Below, piece by piece: positions 45,753-58,427 of a stretch of DNA of 64,000 bases (position 1 is the first letter of the stretch; every line of letters begins with the position of its first letter). The notes under the pieces were generated by a model, which was not told the origin of the DNA, made no database searches, and saw nothing but the letters and a program-made list of their open reading frames with translations. This DNA comes from Lathyrus oleraceus (taxonomy: Eukaryota > Streptophyta > Magnoliopsida > Fabales > Fabaceae). The DNA is taken from assembly GCF_024323335.1 (NCBI RefSeq), contig NC_066581.1, positions 229,540,539 through 229,604,538 on the forward strand. Direction: 5' to 3'. Both the position numbers and the translations under genes were made by a program.

Positions 45753-47196
45753 TTTGTCCCAAAAGCAAAAACATTTTTATAAGTGAGATTATAAGTCTCC
45801 TACTCCTCATGGTATTGTCTGAAAATATTGCTCCTTTTTCATTTGTGGGAGCTAGTGGCATACTTGTTGATTTTTATCCAAGCTGGAACCTTTCTCATAA
45901 TGATGTATAGGTTCATGATTTCATACTTGTGAGTGAATAGTTGAGTGTTCTCCAAAAAATGATCAAACCATCTTTCATTTTGATTACTAACATTTCACTT
46001 GTATTAACTTTTATTTCCAAGTCATTTACTTTATGCTCTTTTACTTTATGCTCTTTTACTTTATGCTATTTACTTTATACTTTATGTTTAGCATACCATA
46101 CCATATTATTGGTGATATTATCGTTTGTTCTTTATCCATTTTGATTTCACTTTCATATCTTTGTAAAGAAAATACTAATAATTTTTTTAAAAAAAGAAAC
46201 TTGATTATCCTGATTCATGGACTTGCAGTTACTATCCTTGGCATCATTGTGGAGTTATGGACTTAGAATTAGAATCTTGACCTTTGATTTGGGACTTGTG
46301 ATTTGAGACCTTAGAGTTCATTTGGTACCTTTGACTTTGGACTTCCTTTGGAGACTTGGTTGATTTACTCTGGTTTCATCTGATACATGGATTATTATTT
46401 ACTTATTCTCGCTTGCTTGAGGCTTAATCCAAAGGAGGGAATTCTTGTTTGACTTATGTCATAAAGCTGGCTATCTCTTGGTTAGATCTTTCCTCCCTAG
46501 ATTTTACTTTATGCTCTAGGATAGTCTCTTATTCTCCTCCCTTTCTTTAATTTTCAAAATCTTCTCTCTTTTTTAATGAACCTTCTTATTTTCCAACTTG
46601 AATCATTTTCGTAATAAACCTTGACTTTTGTCAAGTGATTTTCAAAACCCTTTCCTAATAACTGCTAATTCATCTTAAGCATATTTAGGCCAATTTCAAA
46701 AGACTTAAAAAATGCATAACTCATTCAAACCATTTTTGTGCCCTTTGTGCACTTTTCCTTTTAAAACTTTTTCTCAAAAGTTTAGACATGAGTCATTTCA
46801 TAGTTGAGATATAATTCTCCTATCTCCATATCATTGATAATAATTCTTTTCCATTTGTGAGAGATAATGGCATACTTGTTGATTTTATCCAAGTTGGAGT
46901 CCTTCTCATAATGATGTAAAGTTCACATACTTATGGATGACTAGTTGAGTATTCTCCTTAAAATGAAAAAAATGTCTTTTCAATAAAAATGAATCAAAAC
47001 TAACATCTTTTGATATTTTTACCACGAACTACGAGGTTTTGATCCTTCATTTCATTTTGTTAATACATAGGCATGAGACTTCAAAAAGTCTTGGCAAATA
47101 TAAAAATCATGAAAAAATATTTCTTTTCCCATCTCTCCAATCTTTTACAAATAACACCTTTTTCAAACTAAAATTTACATATTTTCAAATAGGTTA

Positions 47197-47247
47197 CCAT
47201 GGAGTACCATGGATGTTTAGGGTGCTAATACCTTTCCTTCGCATAAC
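47197..47247 (+). other. Conserved U5 block, Ogre B
   Basis: GGAGTACCATGGATG, GGTGCTAATACC and TTCCTTCGCATAAC are the reverse complement of the U5 blocks in the Ogre A, C and solo LTRs. Confidence 0.65.
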
Positions 47248-47420
47248 TAACCCCCAGACCTTTATCTCTTTTTATTAGTTTTGTTTTTAAAACTTCTTCG
47301 GGTTTTATTCGTGATTTTTCTATTTTTCTTGGGAAACAATAAAAGCACGGTGGAGACTCTTGCTTTATGAGTTAAATTAATCGATATCTTAATCTCAAAA
47401 GTTTTACCGCTACAAAAAAG

Positions 47421-47440
47421 TGGTGACTCTGTTGGGGATT
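47421..47440 (+). other. Ogre B primer binding site
   Basis: TGGTGACTCTGTTGGGGATT follows the LTR end by six bases and matches the Ogre-type tRNA-Arg PBS with likely C-to-T changes. Confidence 0.8.
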
Positions 47441-48152
47441 AGTCTCTAGTGGGTTAAGCCCATCTTTGTTTTTGTGTATATATTATGTTTGCTGGTGTTT
47501 GTTATTATTTGTTCTGTTTGGTGCTTGGTGATCTCTGTATGGTGAGATAAGTCCTATACCCGAACTTGAGAGCTCTTATGATAGGATGGTGTTATAGTCA
47601 TGTTTGGCTTACATGGAGTTAATCCTTAATAAACTGACTTGAGATCCTCCACTCAATGGAGGCCTCTTTGGGATTACTGATGTCACATGAGTAGTCGTAG
47701 TTGGCATTCCTTTTTTCGACCTGGGAGCCCGAGAAGCTGAGGACCTTAGAACCCTTAACCCATCTTGGCTTTTTAGGATGTAGTGCGGTGGCTATTCAGA
47801 TCTAGACTTGAATTAGTTGTTACGCGATACTACACTGGACGAGTTTCTCTTGAGAATATTATTAGTTGACGAGTAGTCATTTAAGCCAACAATATCCAAA
47901 AGATGGAATTATGACTCTGGGAATTTTTTAGAACCTTGTTCTACATGTGATTATACCCTTAGTACATACATTGTGGGATGGTTCTTACCCTTGGCTCCAT
48001 GCTCATGACTCCGAACCTTTGGACCTTGTTTGTGTGCCTTGTGTGATTTTGTTCGTGATTGTTGCATCATGCACTCATCGCATTCATAAGATTTTTTCTC
48101 AATTTTCAAGGAACTTAGAGAATCTTTTGCAAACATCGTAGATATTTTAATC
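47441..48152 (+). other. Ogre B untranslated leader
   Basis: This is a noncoding stretch between PBS and ORF1, loosely similar to the Ogre A leader in reverse orientation. Nothing else was recognised in it. Confidence 0.55.
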
Positions 48153-49650
48153 ATGGATATTAGAAGGAGGATACTCGGAAATACAGTCTTAGATGTCCCG
48201 ATCTCATTGAATTAAGGAAGCTAGCATCTTTTGTGGATGATTCTAAGGGTTTCAGAGACTGTTTCAAAAGACTTTTATCTGTTCTATCTACTGATGTTAA
48301 GGATGGTCTTCTTTGTACTTTGGTTCAGTTCTACGACCCCGTTTACCAGTGCTTCACTTTCCCCGATTATCAGTTCTTGCCCACCATGGAGGAGTGTGCT
48401 TATCTTTTGGGTATACCAATTTCTGATAGAGTTCCGTTTAGTGTAGTGGAAGGAATTCTGAAATCTTGAGGTATTGCTGAAGCCGTTGACTTAAGGAAAT
48501 CTAACATAGATGCCAATCTAATTGTCAAGGGAGGTATCTGAGGGTTGACTTCGAAGTTTCTGATGGAAAAAGCCTTTTCTTTTGCTAATGTTGGTAGCAC
48601 GGTGGCGTTCTTTCTTTACTCATCTATGGTTTGGTATTGTTTTCCAACATTGACAATTTTGTTGATGTTAATGCTATGAGGATCTTCTTGATTAGGATTG
48701 TGGTTCCAACTTTTCTCAGTGGCACTTATTTCTCCATTCGTCATAGGACTTTTAAAGGAGGTGGAACTATCGTATGTTGTGCGCCTTTACTGTACAAGTG
48801 GTTTATTTCGCACTTTCCACAGTCTCCCATCTTCAAAGAAAACAATGGTTGTTTAAGGTGGTCTCAAAGACTTGTGTCTATCACTAATGATGACATAGCT
48901 TGGTATTATTCTGTTTATGACGACATTGAGATTATTGATAGTTGTTGGGAGTTCTTTAATATGCCTCTTCTTGGTATACAAGGAGGAACCAACTACAATC
49001 CTGCTTTGGCAAGACGTCAACTTGGGTTCACCATGAAGGACAAAGCTAATAACACTTTGTTAGAAGGTTTATTTTTCCAAGAGGGGAAAGACACCCAAGG
49101 ATTGAAATCTAGGATGATATGTGATTGGCACAATGTTCATAGGAAAGGAAAAGGTGAGCTTGGATTGAAGAGTTGTATAGCTTTGGAGCCTTACACTAGT
49201 TGGGTGAAGAAGAGAGCAAATGAATTCAAGATTCCATACGCTTATGAAATACCTATGTCCTTGGTAATGGCCAAATCACCCACTATCAAAGTCATAGAGG
49301 ATTTGCAAGAGGCTTTGGATAGGATTAAGAAAGAGAGAGATGATTGGGAAAACAAGTTTCACACCTCACACCTTGAGAAAGTAGAATTGCAGAAGCAGTT
49401 GAAGGAAAAAGACAAATTGATAGAATTGCTTGAGCAACACGCTGTGAAGAGATCAAGGGACCAAAAGGATTTATTTTCCTCTAACAATTCATCATCTAAT
49501 CATCTTCCTACATCCGTCATTTGGAAAGGCATTATAGACCAACTCGTGATAGAGAAGGATGCTATGAAAAGCGACTATGAAAGAGAGATCAAAAGGCTTC
49601 GCAAGAAGTATCAGGTTGGAGTTGGGTCGTCATCGGACATGATTCCATAG
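48153..49650 (+). pseudogene. Ogre B ORF1, degenerate
   Basis: The ATG at 48153 starts MDI, then an indel near 48160 shifts the frame to the one carrying YSLRCPDLIELRKLASFVDD. TGA stops lie at 48467-48469 and 48539-48541, and a further frameshift near 48620 leads to the last open part (48631-49650). Landmarks match Ogre A ORF1: LVQFYDPVYQCFTFPDYQFLPTMEECAYLLGIPI, NIDNFVDVNAMRIF, CCAPLLYKWFISHF and NYNPALARRQLGFTM. The C-terminal coiled coil (LEKVELQKQLKEKDKLIELLEQ) is clear. It is clearly closer to Ogre A than to Ogre C. Confidence 0.85.
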
Positions 49651-49914
49651 ATCTAATTTCTTTCCATTTATGACCATTGAAATTGTATTTCTGATTGTAA
49701 TTCTTTACATCATTAACAAAATGAGATTTTTAGTACGTCAAAGTGTGTTATTCTTATTATGACGTTTGCAATTTATGTCTTAAAGTTCCTTGAAAAATAA
49801 TAATAATAACATTCACATTTGCATTTACATATCATGCATCATGTTACATATTGGTCTTGCTTTGAGTAAGTTCTCCAAGGGTCTTATTTCATTCTTGGTC
49901 TTCATCCATACAAG

Positions 49915-50604
49915 TTGTCTCATCGATACAATACTCGAGCTAATCAGTTGAAGAAGATGGACCGCATAGAGCAAGAGAAGCGTGAACTCTGTGAAGAGGT
50001 GACAACCTTGAGGGACAGTTATGAGAGGCTTACTTCTATGATGGAAACTTTGGTGGTTGCTCAGAATCAACCACCTCCTCCTCCTCAGACTCCGCTTCAG
50101 AGGACCGTGATTTCTGAAATTGTCTCTACACCCATCTATGTGGCTCCCGTCAGTGCTGCACAACACCACATGCCTTATGGTTTCCCTTAGGGCATGCCTT
50201 CTAACTTCATGCCTGAGGGGTATCAACCTGCAATTGAAGTTCATATGGATCTACCTGTGATGTCAGTACCACCTCATGTGGTTCATGTTGTTCCTTATGT
50301 CGAAGAACCTGTTTTTCACGCTGACCAAAGTTAAACTATTGGTGTTTATGAAAGAATGGATGAATTCCAAGATCAGTTTCAGGATGTGCAGAAAGAGATT
50401 CAAGCTTTGATGGGGAAAGATCTGTTTGGGAAGAATGCTCATGATTTGTGTTTAGTTCCTAATGTGAAGATTCCGCACAAGTTCAAGGTTCCATATTTTG
50501 AAAAGTATAAAGGCAACTCTTGTCCTCTGAGTCATCTGGTGATGTACGCTCGTAAGATGTCGACTCAGACTGACAACCATCAATTGTTGATCCACTACTT
50601 TTAG
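49915..50604 (+). pseudogene. gag: Ogre B gag, N-terminal part, truncated
   Basis: It begins SHRYNTRANQLKKMDRIEQEKREL, preceded by TTG rather than ATG, as in Ogre A. Stops at 50188-50190 (TAG) and 50332-50334 (TAA) interrupt it. KDLFGKNAHDLCLVPNVKIPHKFKVP and YARKMSTQTDNHQLLIHYF follow the Ogre A order. Homology ends at about 50604, precisely where Ogre C sequence begins in the opposite direction. The gag core, pol and 3' LTR of Ogre B are missing. Confidence 0.83.
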
Positions 50605-50612
50605 AATGTAAT
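50598..50612. other. Tail-to-tail junction of Ogre B and Ogre C
   Basis: Left of the junction the plus strand encodes Ogre B gag (LLIHYF). Right of it the minus strand encodes Ogre C second RNase H (PYFDEITFHYI). The sequence around it is CACTACTTTTAGAATGTAATG. Both elements lose their 3' parts here. The break point is accurate to a few bases. Confidence 0.75.
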
Positions 50613-52300
50613 GAAATGTGATTTCATCAAAATAGGGAATCAGCTTTACGATGCGTTCTCTATACGGAACCAACTTTTTATCCAGAGTTTCCCAATCTCC
50701 TCAAACTTGACTGATTACTAAAGCAGAGTCTCTAAACACTTCAAGAATCTTGATTCTTAAGTCGATGGCTGCTTCAATATCGTAGATGCACCATTCATAT
50801 TATGCCATATTGTTTGTGCAATCAAAGCAAAGTCCGACGGTGAAAAGAATATGAAAATCAACCGTAGATGTAATAACTGCTCCTATTCCTCGGCCTTTAG
50901 CATTACAGGCACCATCGAACACAAACGTCCATTACGCTCCTGGTTTGGGTCCTTCTTCTGGGCGGGAATATTGCAGTCTCTGATAAAAATGATGTCATCA
51001 TTGGGAAAGTCAAACTTGATAGGCTGGTAACCCTCCACGGGTTGATGGGCAAGGTAGTCAGACAAGACACTCCCTTTGATGGATTTTTAAGTCAGGTATT
51101 GGATGCTATACTCGGTTAGAAGAATTTTCCATCGGGAAATCCTTCCACTGACAGAGGACTTCTCAAAAATATACTTTATAGGATCCCTTTTGGATATCAA
51201 TAAAGTAGTGTTGACAATCATATATTGTCCCAGGCGTCGAGCTTGCCAAGCTAAAGCACAACGAGTCTTCTACAATAATGAGTATCTGGTCTCACAATCA
51301 TTAAACTTCTTGATCAAGTAATAAATTGCATGTTTTTTATGGGTCATGTTGTCATGCTGACCTAAAACACAACCCATTGATTCATCTAGCACAGTGAGAT
51401 ACATGATTAAAGGCTTACCAGGAACCGGTGGTTTCAAGATCGGTGGTTCTTGCAAATACTTCTTTAACTAGTCAAATGCCTCTTGAAAATTATCATTCCA
51501 CGCGGCCGCTTGATCTTCTCTCAACAATTTGAATATCGGTTCACAGGTAGCCATTAGATGCAAGATGAACTAAGATATGTGATTAAGTCATCCAAGGAAA
51601 CCTCAGACCTCTTTCTCAGTTCTGGGAGATGGAATGTCTTGAATGGATCGTACTTTGTATGAATCAACCTTAATACCTCTTTGTCTCACTATGAACCCCA
51701 ACAACATGTCGGAACAGACTCCGTAAGTGCACTTAGCAGGATTCAACCTTAATTGGAATTTCCGGAGTTTGGAAAATAGCTTCCTTAAATGGTAAAAGTG
51801 GCCATCCATAGTGTTGGACTTAGCAATCATATCATCTACATACACTTCAATCTCCTTGTGGATCATGTCATGGAAAAGAGTCATCATAACATGTTGATAT
51901 GTTGCACCTACATTTTTCAAAGAAAAAGGCATGACTTTATAGCACTAAGTTCCTCAGGATGTGATGAAAGTTGTTTTCTCCATATCGGCTTGATCCATCT
52001 TGATTTGATTATACCCTGAGAAAGCGTCCATGAAAGAAAAGACCGAGTGTTGAGCAGTGTTGTCTACCAAAACATCAATGTGTGGCAAAGGAAAGTCATC
52101 CTTTGGGCTAGCTTTGTTAAGATCACAGTAGTCTACACATATTTGGACCTTCCCATCCTTCTTCGAAAACGGAAAAATATTAGCGACCCATTCAGGATAT
52201 TCCACGATAGCTAGAAATCCAACATCAAACGATTTCTTGACTTCTTATTTGATCTTCAGTGCCATGTCTGGTCAGGTTCTATGAAATTTCTGCTTTCTAT
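50605..52300 (-). pseudogene. pol: Ogre C reverse transcriptase, RNase H and part of the second RNase H
   Basis: Read on the minus strand: ILVTSTYPQ-like linker remnants, then YPEWVANIFPFSKKDGKVQICVDYCDLNKASPKDDFPLP, SGYNQIKMDQADMEKTTF, MPFSLKNVGATYQHVMMTLF and YVDDMIAKSN. These are followed by RNase H (LDESMGCVLGQHDNMTHKKHAIYYL) and the archaeal-type RNase H (NNMA, then a stop, then YEWCIYDIEAAIDLRI and FRDSALVISQV). Many stops and frameshifts split it. At the left it ends at PYFDEITFHYI, at the junction with Ogre B. Integrase is missing. Confidence 0.82.
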
Positions 52301-52345
52301 GAAGCCAACATCAAATTGTTTCTTGACTTCTTCTTAGATCTACAA
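52210..52345. repeat. Short duplication in the Ogre C RT linker
   Basis: CCAACATCAAAyGATTTCTTGACTTCTT occurs twice in slightly different form, about 85 bases apart (near 52217 and 52304). It disrupts the region just upstream of RT. Confidence 0.6.
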
Positions 52346-52626
52346 TGAACTTCAGCAATGTTGCTCTCAGTGGAGTTATTTATTCTGCATGTTATGAGTT
52401 TATTTTTAGAATGTGATTTTTGTTTTGAAAAGGATGTAAAAATAAAGAAAAAGAAACTTTTACCATTTATTTTCAAGTGAAAAGTGAAAGAAAGAAAATG
52501 GATAATGATTTTGAATACAAAAGTTTCCTTTCATTGATTGAATAATACTTTTAAAATATAGGAGGCCCTTATAAGTTAACCACATGCCTCGGGCGAAGGC
52601 AAGGGTCAAGAAAAATACAAAATCCA
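52346..52626 (-). other. Noncoding stretch, probable remnant of the Ogre intron
   Basis: This AT-rich segment sits between the protease ORF end (52627) and RT, the position of the Ogre intron. No splice sites can be assigned reliably. Confidence 0.4.
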
Positions 52627-54400
52627 TTACATTTCTTTTGAGAACACCACATGAACCATAGTTGAAGTCCAGTTATCAAGCTTAAATCCCGATTGACACT
52701 TGCGAATGAGACCGGAGACTGCAAGCTGGCCGGAGCTTGCTCCATTTACTACTGCTACAGAAGAATCCCATTGGTAGCATGCACTACTGAATCTGTTTGG
52801 GTTGAATCTCTTACCTCCCCTCGCAGCTGGGTGTCGGGAAGTAGGACGATAATCGTGCCCAAAGAGATAAAGCTTCTCATAGACTCTCATAATCTAGCCC
52901 CATCCTGGAAGAGGACCATTCTCTAAAGTCTGCTTGGCACTCTTGGCTAATGACAACACTAAGGTTGTTGATTGGCTCTGATTGGCAGAGGCGGAGCTAA
53001 CTTCTTCAAGATCTAAACCTTAGAATAGAACCTCAGTTATTCCTTCCTCAGTTTCCACATATCTGAAAGAAGAAAACTCACTGATTATAGAATCCTCTTC
53101 ACCACAAACGATGAAAAGCTTGTCCTCAGACAAGAACTTCAGTTTTTGGTGCAGAGTGGAAGTGACGGCACCGACTGCATGGATCCATGGCCTCCCTAGT
53201 AGGAAACTGTAGGCAAGGTGGATATCCATGACTTGGAAAGTGGTGATAAACTGGTGGGGACCCACACATAACAACAAATCAACTTCCCTAATGACCTCCC
53301 TCTGAGATCCATCAAAAGCACGGATAATTAAAGCACTCACTCTCATCTCCGATCCCTCATACTGCAGTTGACTTAATGTGATTTTAAGCAACGCATTAGT
53401 TAAAGAGCCAGTGTAAAATAGGACCCTCGAGATTAATGTTTTTGCACAAGTCACAAAAATGTGCAGGGCTTTGTTATGATTATGTCCTTCAGCTGTCAAC
53501 TCAGCCTCGTTAAAACCCAACTACCTGCTCGTAGAAATATTGGCCACCACATCATCGAACTAATCCACAGTGATATCCTGCATTACATGATTCGTGTTGA
53601 ACACCTTCAGCAGAGCCTTTCTATGAGCTTCTAAGTTAAGCAATAATGACAACATTGATATCTACGATGGAGTTTGACCCAGCTGGTCGACAATCTTGAA
53701 ATCACTTCATTTGATCAACTTTAAGAACTCTTGCCCTTCTCTTTAATGAAAATGATTTTCTCAGCTTGCTCTTTCTCACTAATTACTTCATTCCCTTTTG
53801 AATTTGGTGCTTCTGCAGAATTACCCGAAGTATCTTTTGTCGTAGAAGAATCAGGTGTCTCAACAAGAGTGGTAGGAACACAAACAGATGCCCCTTCCTG
53901 AGGCAAACGAACTATTGTAGGAACCACTTTTGGAGTATATTTTGGCACAAACACTCGACTGCAGTGGGTCATCCCTCTCGGACTGGATATATTGAATATC
54001 TTTGTACTAGGAACCTAAACTTCTTCCCCACCAACTGATATTGTTGCATTATATTTCCAAGGTACAACCTTGGAATTCTGATATGGAAACAGTGAGGGAA
54101 CATGAAATACAATGGGCTGAACTTTCTTGATCGGAGCTTCTACTTGTTTCTTACGATAAACAATTTTAATGGGCTCGATCACTGAAACATCCCCCATAGT
54201 TCTATTTCTGGAAAACTATAAGGCACCTTGATCCATCAACTCTTGGACGTAGTCCTTGAGTTCTTCACATCTTTTAGGCTCAATATTGCACACTTCACTA
54301 TTATCGTGCACACCTGTCAGTGCATTGTGCTTCTGCATACCCTGAGAAATAATCGACCACGAGGTCTTCACATCCTCTATCAAATGGACCACTTATTAAC
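52627..54400 (-). pseudogene. pro: Ogre C protease region, catalytic aspartate lost
   Basis: From right to left: a linker with VVPWKYNATISVGGEEV and TPKVVPTIV, then the protease. Its active-site region reads LFYTGSLTNALLKITLSQLQYEG (about 53420-53360), where Ogre elements have a D-T-G motif; the aspartate position is now tyrosine. SFLLGRPWIHAVGAVTSTLHQKLKFL follows. The last part ends at NWTSTMVHVVFSKEM and a stop at 52627, comparable to the end of the Ogre A protease ORF. Several frameshifts and stops are present (for example at 53521 and 53721). Confidence 0.8.
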
Positions 54401-56392
54401 TATCCTCCTCAATTTATAACATTCATCATACGATTACCATGATTAGGCAAATGATTCGCCTTCACATTCGACTTCTCTTCGGTGAAAGACAAAATGTTTT
54501 GATCAATAAGGTCTTGTACTCTATTCTTAAACACATAGCAATCCTCGACTGTGTGCCCAATATAACCTTCTTGGAATGTGAAAGATACAACGGGGTTGTG
54601 AGTTGGACTAAAAGGATATACTGCTGGTGGAATTTTCTTAGGAGAAATTGCCCCTACGTGCACAAGATAAGGGAATAATTCAAAATATGGTACTGGGATA
54701 TGGGTATATTGAGAACACCTCTAGTTTTGGTTCTGATTCTGTTTTTTATTATGCCCTTGCCTCCCTCGACGATTCTGGTTTGGGCCTCTTTATTTGTGTT
54801 CTGCCTTTGGGGAGCTTGTCCTTGAGGTTGTTGTTGTTGTTGCGGTTGGTACTGAAATGGTTGTTAGAGTTAGGCTGCCACCACACATGGATATGGTTAG
54901 TATGGTGGAGGAACCATGGGAATTTGATGATGTGGAACACTGGTTGCTACTGCGTTTGTCTATCCCTCTTTTTTCTTGGCATGTTCACTAGAAGGTCTTA
55001 TACTTGCAAACGATTGACTACCACCACCAACGATCTTTCCTGTTTTTACTCCGGTCTCAATCTTCTCTCCAATTATAAATATGTCAGCAAAGTTAGAAGA
55101 ATAAGTCCCAACCATTTTCTCATAGTATAAGCTTTGGAGTATTCCCATGAAAATGTCTACCAGCTCAGTATCTGTCAAGGTCGCTTGACCTTGAAGCCAT
55201 TTCACGCCATCTCTACGCATATTCTTTAAACATTTCGTTGGACTGCTGAGCTTGGTCCTAAAGCTGTAGTCTGGTGGGTGGCATGTCCATGTTGTATTTT
55301 TATTGGTTCAAAAAAGCATTGGACAAATCCTTCCAAGTCCGTATCTCCCCTGACTCAAGACACATATACCAGTCCAAAGATGCCCTCAGACAAGCTATCT
55401 TGGAAACAATGGATTAACAGCTCGTCGTTGTCTATGTAGGAAGCCATCTTCATTGGGCACCAAACACAGTTCTCTAGCATTCAATTCGAGAGCGGAAAAA
55501 CCTTCCATAGCGTGAATTCTCTCCTCTAAGATTTGATAACCAGTATGTCTGGGTAGATTAATCCCAGGTACCCTTTGAGTAGCAACCTTAGAAGGAGGTT
55601 ACACAATGTTATGAGCAGACATAAGAGGCATAAACAGAGGAAACATTTTATGCATCAAAGCCAGACTCCAAGTTTGGGCAGTGGGAGTGCCATCTTAAGT
55701 AATCTTCCCTCAGGCTACACATTTGGAGCCAGAGGTTCCCCAGAATGGGCATATTGGAGTGCAGCATTGTTGGGAAATTGTGAGATCATAACAAAAGGAG
55801 CATAAGGGTTTGGTTGAACAAGTGGAGCAGAGATATGGAAGTTGAGGTAAGGGCCCTTATACTCAGGTTCCTATTATTTATCATTGTCAACAGGTGTCTT
55901 ATTTGTTTTGACCCCTTGAGCAGAACATGTATTATGCATTCCCCACGGGAAAACAACATGATTCACATTGTTAGGAGCAGCAGCAAATGGTCGGTATGGC
56001 ATGAATGGATTCCCAGTAGAAAACTGGGGGTTGTAATTGTGTGGCATTCCCCATGGGTAAGAAGGACCGAGCCTACTAGGACCACCGTGAGCCAAAGGTT
56101 GGCTAACAACAGCAGGTGGAACAATTAGATCAGTATGATCCATCACAACCAAAGTCATGTCTATAGCAGAAGTCACTAGAGCAGTATCAACTTGATTGAT
56201 AATAACAAGATTGTCTCTCTGAGTCTGCAGATGTTCTAGAATGGTACCCATCTGTCCTTGGAGAAGAGCTAGAGCCTCCCTTGTTATAGTATTTTCTTGT
56301 TCGAAATCAGACATAATTCTCTTTTTGTTGGATAAGGTGAAGTACCGGTGAGTCATCGTCTTTCTAAAGAAGAGGAAGACAAATATAAGCAT
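54401..56392 (-). pseudogene. gag: Ogre C gag
   Basis: ATG at 56392 opens a frame; the conserved start MTHRYFTLSNKKRIM lies 13 codons in, just after a strong 3' splice-like sequence on the minus strand (CTTCCTCTTCTTTAG). The P-rich region contains PWGMPHNYNPQF. The gag core appears as WLQGQATLTDTELVDIFMGILQSLYYEKMVGTYSSNFADI near 55100-55200, and the C-terminal part has GHTVEDCYVFKNRVQDLIDQNILSF. Frameshifts at about 55874, 55220-55500 and 54960 break it. Overall order matches Ogre A gag. Confidence 0.78.
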
Positions 56393-57010
56393 TTTGTATT
56401 TTTGGTTTTTCTGTTTAAAATGTATGTATGTATGAATGAATGAGATGTATGCACAACTTTTTTAATTATTGTAGAGTTTTCTAGGGAATTCTCAAGTCTT
56501 TATCTGTCGTAAGTAATCATAAAGCATAAGCAATAAGGCACAAGATAAGAACTGAAAATGAAAAGGACTCTTTTATATTCAAAATAACAAAGAGTATAAA
56601 TTATTACAGCTTTGCCCCAAGGGCTACATCAAGTGTTCTCAAAAGATAATAATGCAAAAGGAAATCCCAAAAGATAACTAGGTATCTACTGAGTCTCAGC
56701 AACCACCATTGCGTATCCTTGAAGGCACAGACTGAGTCGGTTTACTCCTTCTGGTCTAGGAGTACTTGCAAATGGCGACTGTTCCTTTTCCAATGCGTAG
56801 CTTCTTGCTAAATTTGATCAGTGTCTTCATTACTCTGGTGTTCTTTATCCTTCAACCCTCTAATCTCTTCGAACCGCTTGTCGAGCTCTGTCTGGTGTTG
56901 AGATAAAGAAACCTCCAACTGCTTAGTACAAATTCTTTCTTCCTTCAACTCCTTCTTGAAACTCTCTAGTTGTTCTCGAAGCTTCTTAAGCTAGTCCTGG
57001 AAATTGATCT

Positions 57011-58427
57011 CTACCTTGCATGTTTGATATTGGACGTCGACGAGCTGTTTCTTCTTGATGAAAAACTTTCAATAGTTCCCTTCAAAGTGTCACCTACTTT
57101 TCTCCTTTTGAACAACTCCTCTTGGGCTTCCTCTACCTCTTGGGATGTCATGATTCTCTTCTGGTTGAGGTTAAGCTCCAAGTCTTCTTTCTCTTTTGTA
57201 AGCCTACCAAGATTAGATTGGAGACCAATGTTCTCTTTTTCTAAGATCTTGATACTCTCCTTGAGTTTCCCAACCTCAGAGGTAGGAACAACTGTAAGCA
57301 CATGATATAGGATGTTCATAGATGGCTCTAACGAAAATGGCAGCAAATTTCTTCAACCATGTCCTTAACCATGTGTATAGGCTTCCTTAGCAATGTAATT
57401 CTTCTTCCCTAACTCAGATATTCCTTGAGGACGGAATTCCCTCCAAGCTTTGACGATCTTCTTTAGCAACTCCGGATTTTCAACCCTTTCATACAAAACA
57501 AACTCCTCCACATGCTCGGAATCTGGCTTGTGCATCAACAGGTAACCCACTGATGTAAAGCTATCATTGGATTATAATTAATTCCACCATTTGTACCTAT
57601 GAGGGGTATATTGGGGAAACTTCCACAATTAAGGATAACCTTAACATCATCATAGGCTCTAGAGTACCACATAATTTCATCAGTGGTCAGAGACATGATC
57701 CTCTGAGACTACTTGAGATTGTCCTTGTTCTCGATGAAAGGAACTTTGTTGGGGAGATGCAAAATAAAGCACCTATACAGTAGAGGAACATAGCATAGGA
57801 TAATACCTTCTTCTTCTGAGTCCTCGTATGGATTGAGTAATAAGTGTCAGCAAGAAGTGTAGGAACCAAATTCTTGGACAGGAAGATGTGAATAGATGCA
57901 AGGTCCACAAAGTCTTCCATACTAGGAAACAACACGATCCCATATATGAGAAAAGAGAATACATCATTGAAAGTTATCCAACTTCCAATATTAACAAAAA
58001 ACTTTAGAGTAAAACCATGGGTTTCATCCTTAGGCTTAAGGTTAAGCTCCATTTCCTTCTTCTCTAAATGCAAAGCTTCGGCTAAAATATGAGACTTACT
58101 TAGTTCTTTGGTAATGACAAAAGGAACCTGATCCTTAATTCCGACCCCTAAGATATATGAGTATTCCTCCAATGTCGGCTCCAACTGATAATCCCAAAAA
58201 GTGAAGCACCTCAAGGGAGGATCATAGAACTGCACCAAAGTATGAACCACTCTAGTGCTCACTTCAGTATTGAGAATTCCTAGGAGATTCCCATAGGCCC
58301 TATTGAAGTCATCTTTGTGATCCAGATCCAAACGAGTGCCTAGACCCTTGAAGGCTTTCAACTGGGGTTCCACAAACTTATAACTGAACACACTTCTTCT
58401 GTCATGATTTAGGGTATCTCTAAGCAC
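57011..58427 (-). pseudogene. Ogre C ORF1, divergent and broken
   Basis: The first 215 codons from ATG 58427 (MLRDTLNHDRRSVFSYKF) are open: LVQFYDPPLRCFTFWDYQLEPTLEEYSYILGVGI, LIYGIVLFPSMEDFVDL and LVPTLLADTYYS align with Ogre A ORF1. A frameshift near 57740 disrupts the MFLYCIGALF region. Later pieces with GINYN, VKAWREFRPQGISELGKKNYIAKEAY and the coiled coil (LKESIKILEKENIGLQSNLGRLTKEKEDLELNL) complete the gene. It belongs to a clearly different Ogre/Tat subfamily from A and B. Confidence 0.78.

Larger units (their letters stand above)
43734..47414 (+). repeat. Ogre B 5' LTR, part right of the Sirevirus insertion
   Basis: The LTR ends TTTTACCGCTACA, followed by a PBS. The direction is plus: a TATA box at 44069-44078, conserved blocks at 45687-45752 and 47197-47247 and the PBS follow in the expected order. 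Distances from TATA to LTR end (about 3345 bases) match the Ogre A left LTR (3346). About 335 bases of U3 upstream of TATA remain; the rest lies beyond the Sirevirus. Sequence identity to Ogre A is low outside the conserved blocks. Confidence 0.8.

Noticed and set aside
56400..57010. Possible extra gene between Ogre C gag and ORF1
   Set aside because: The stretch holds only spacer and the broken C-terminal end of ORF1 on the minus strand; no separate domain is visible.
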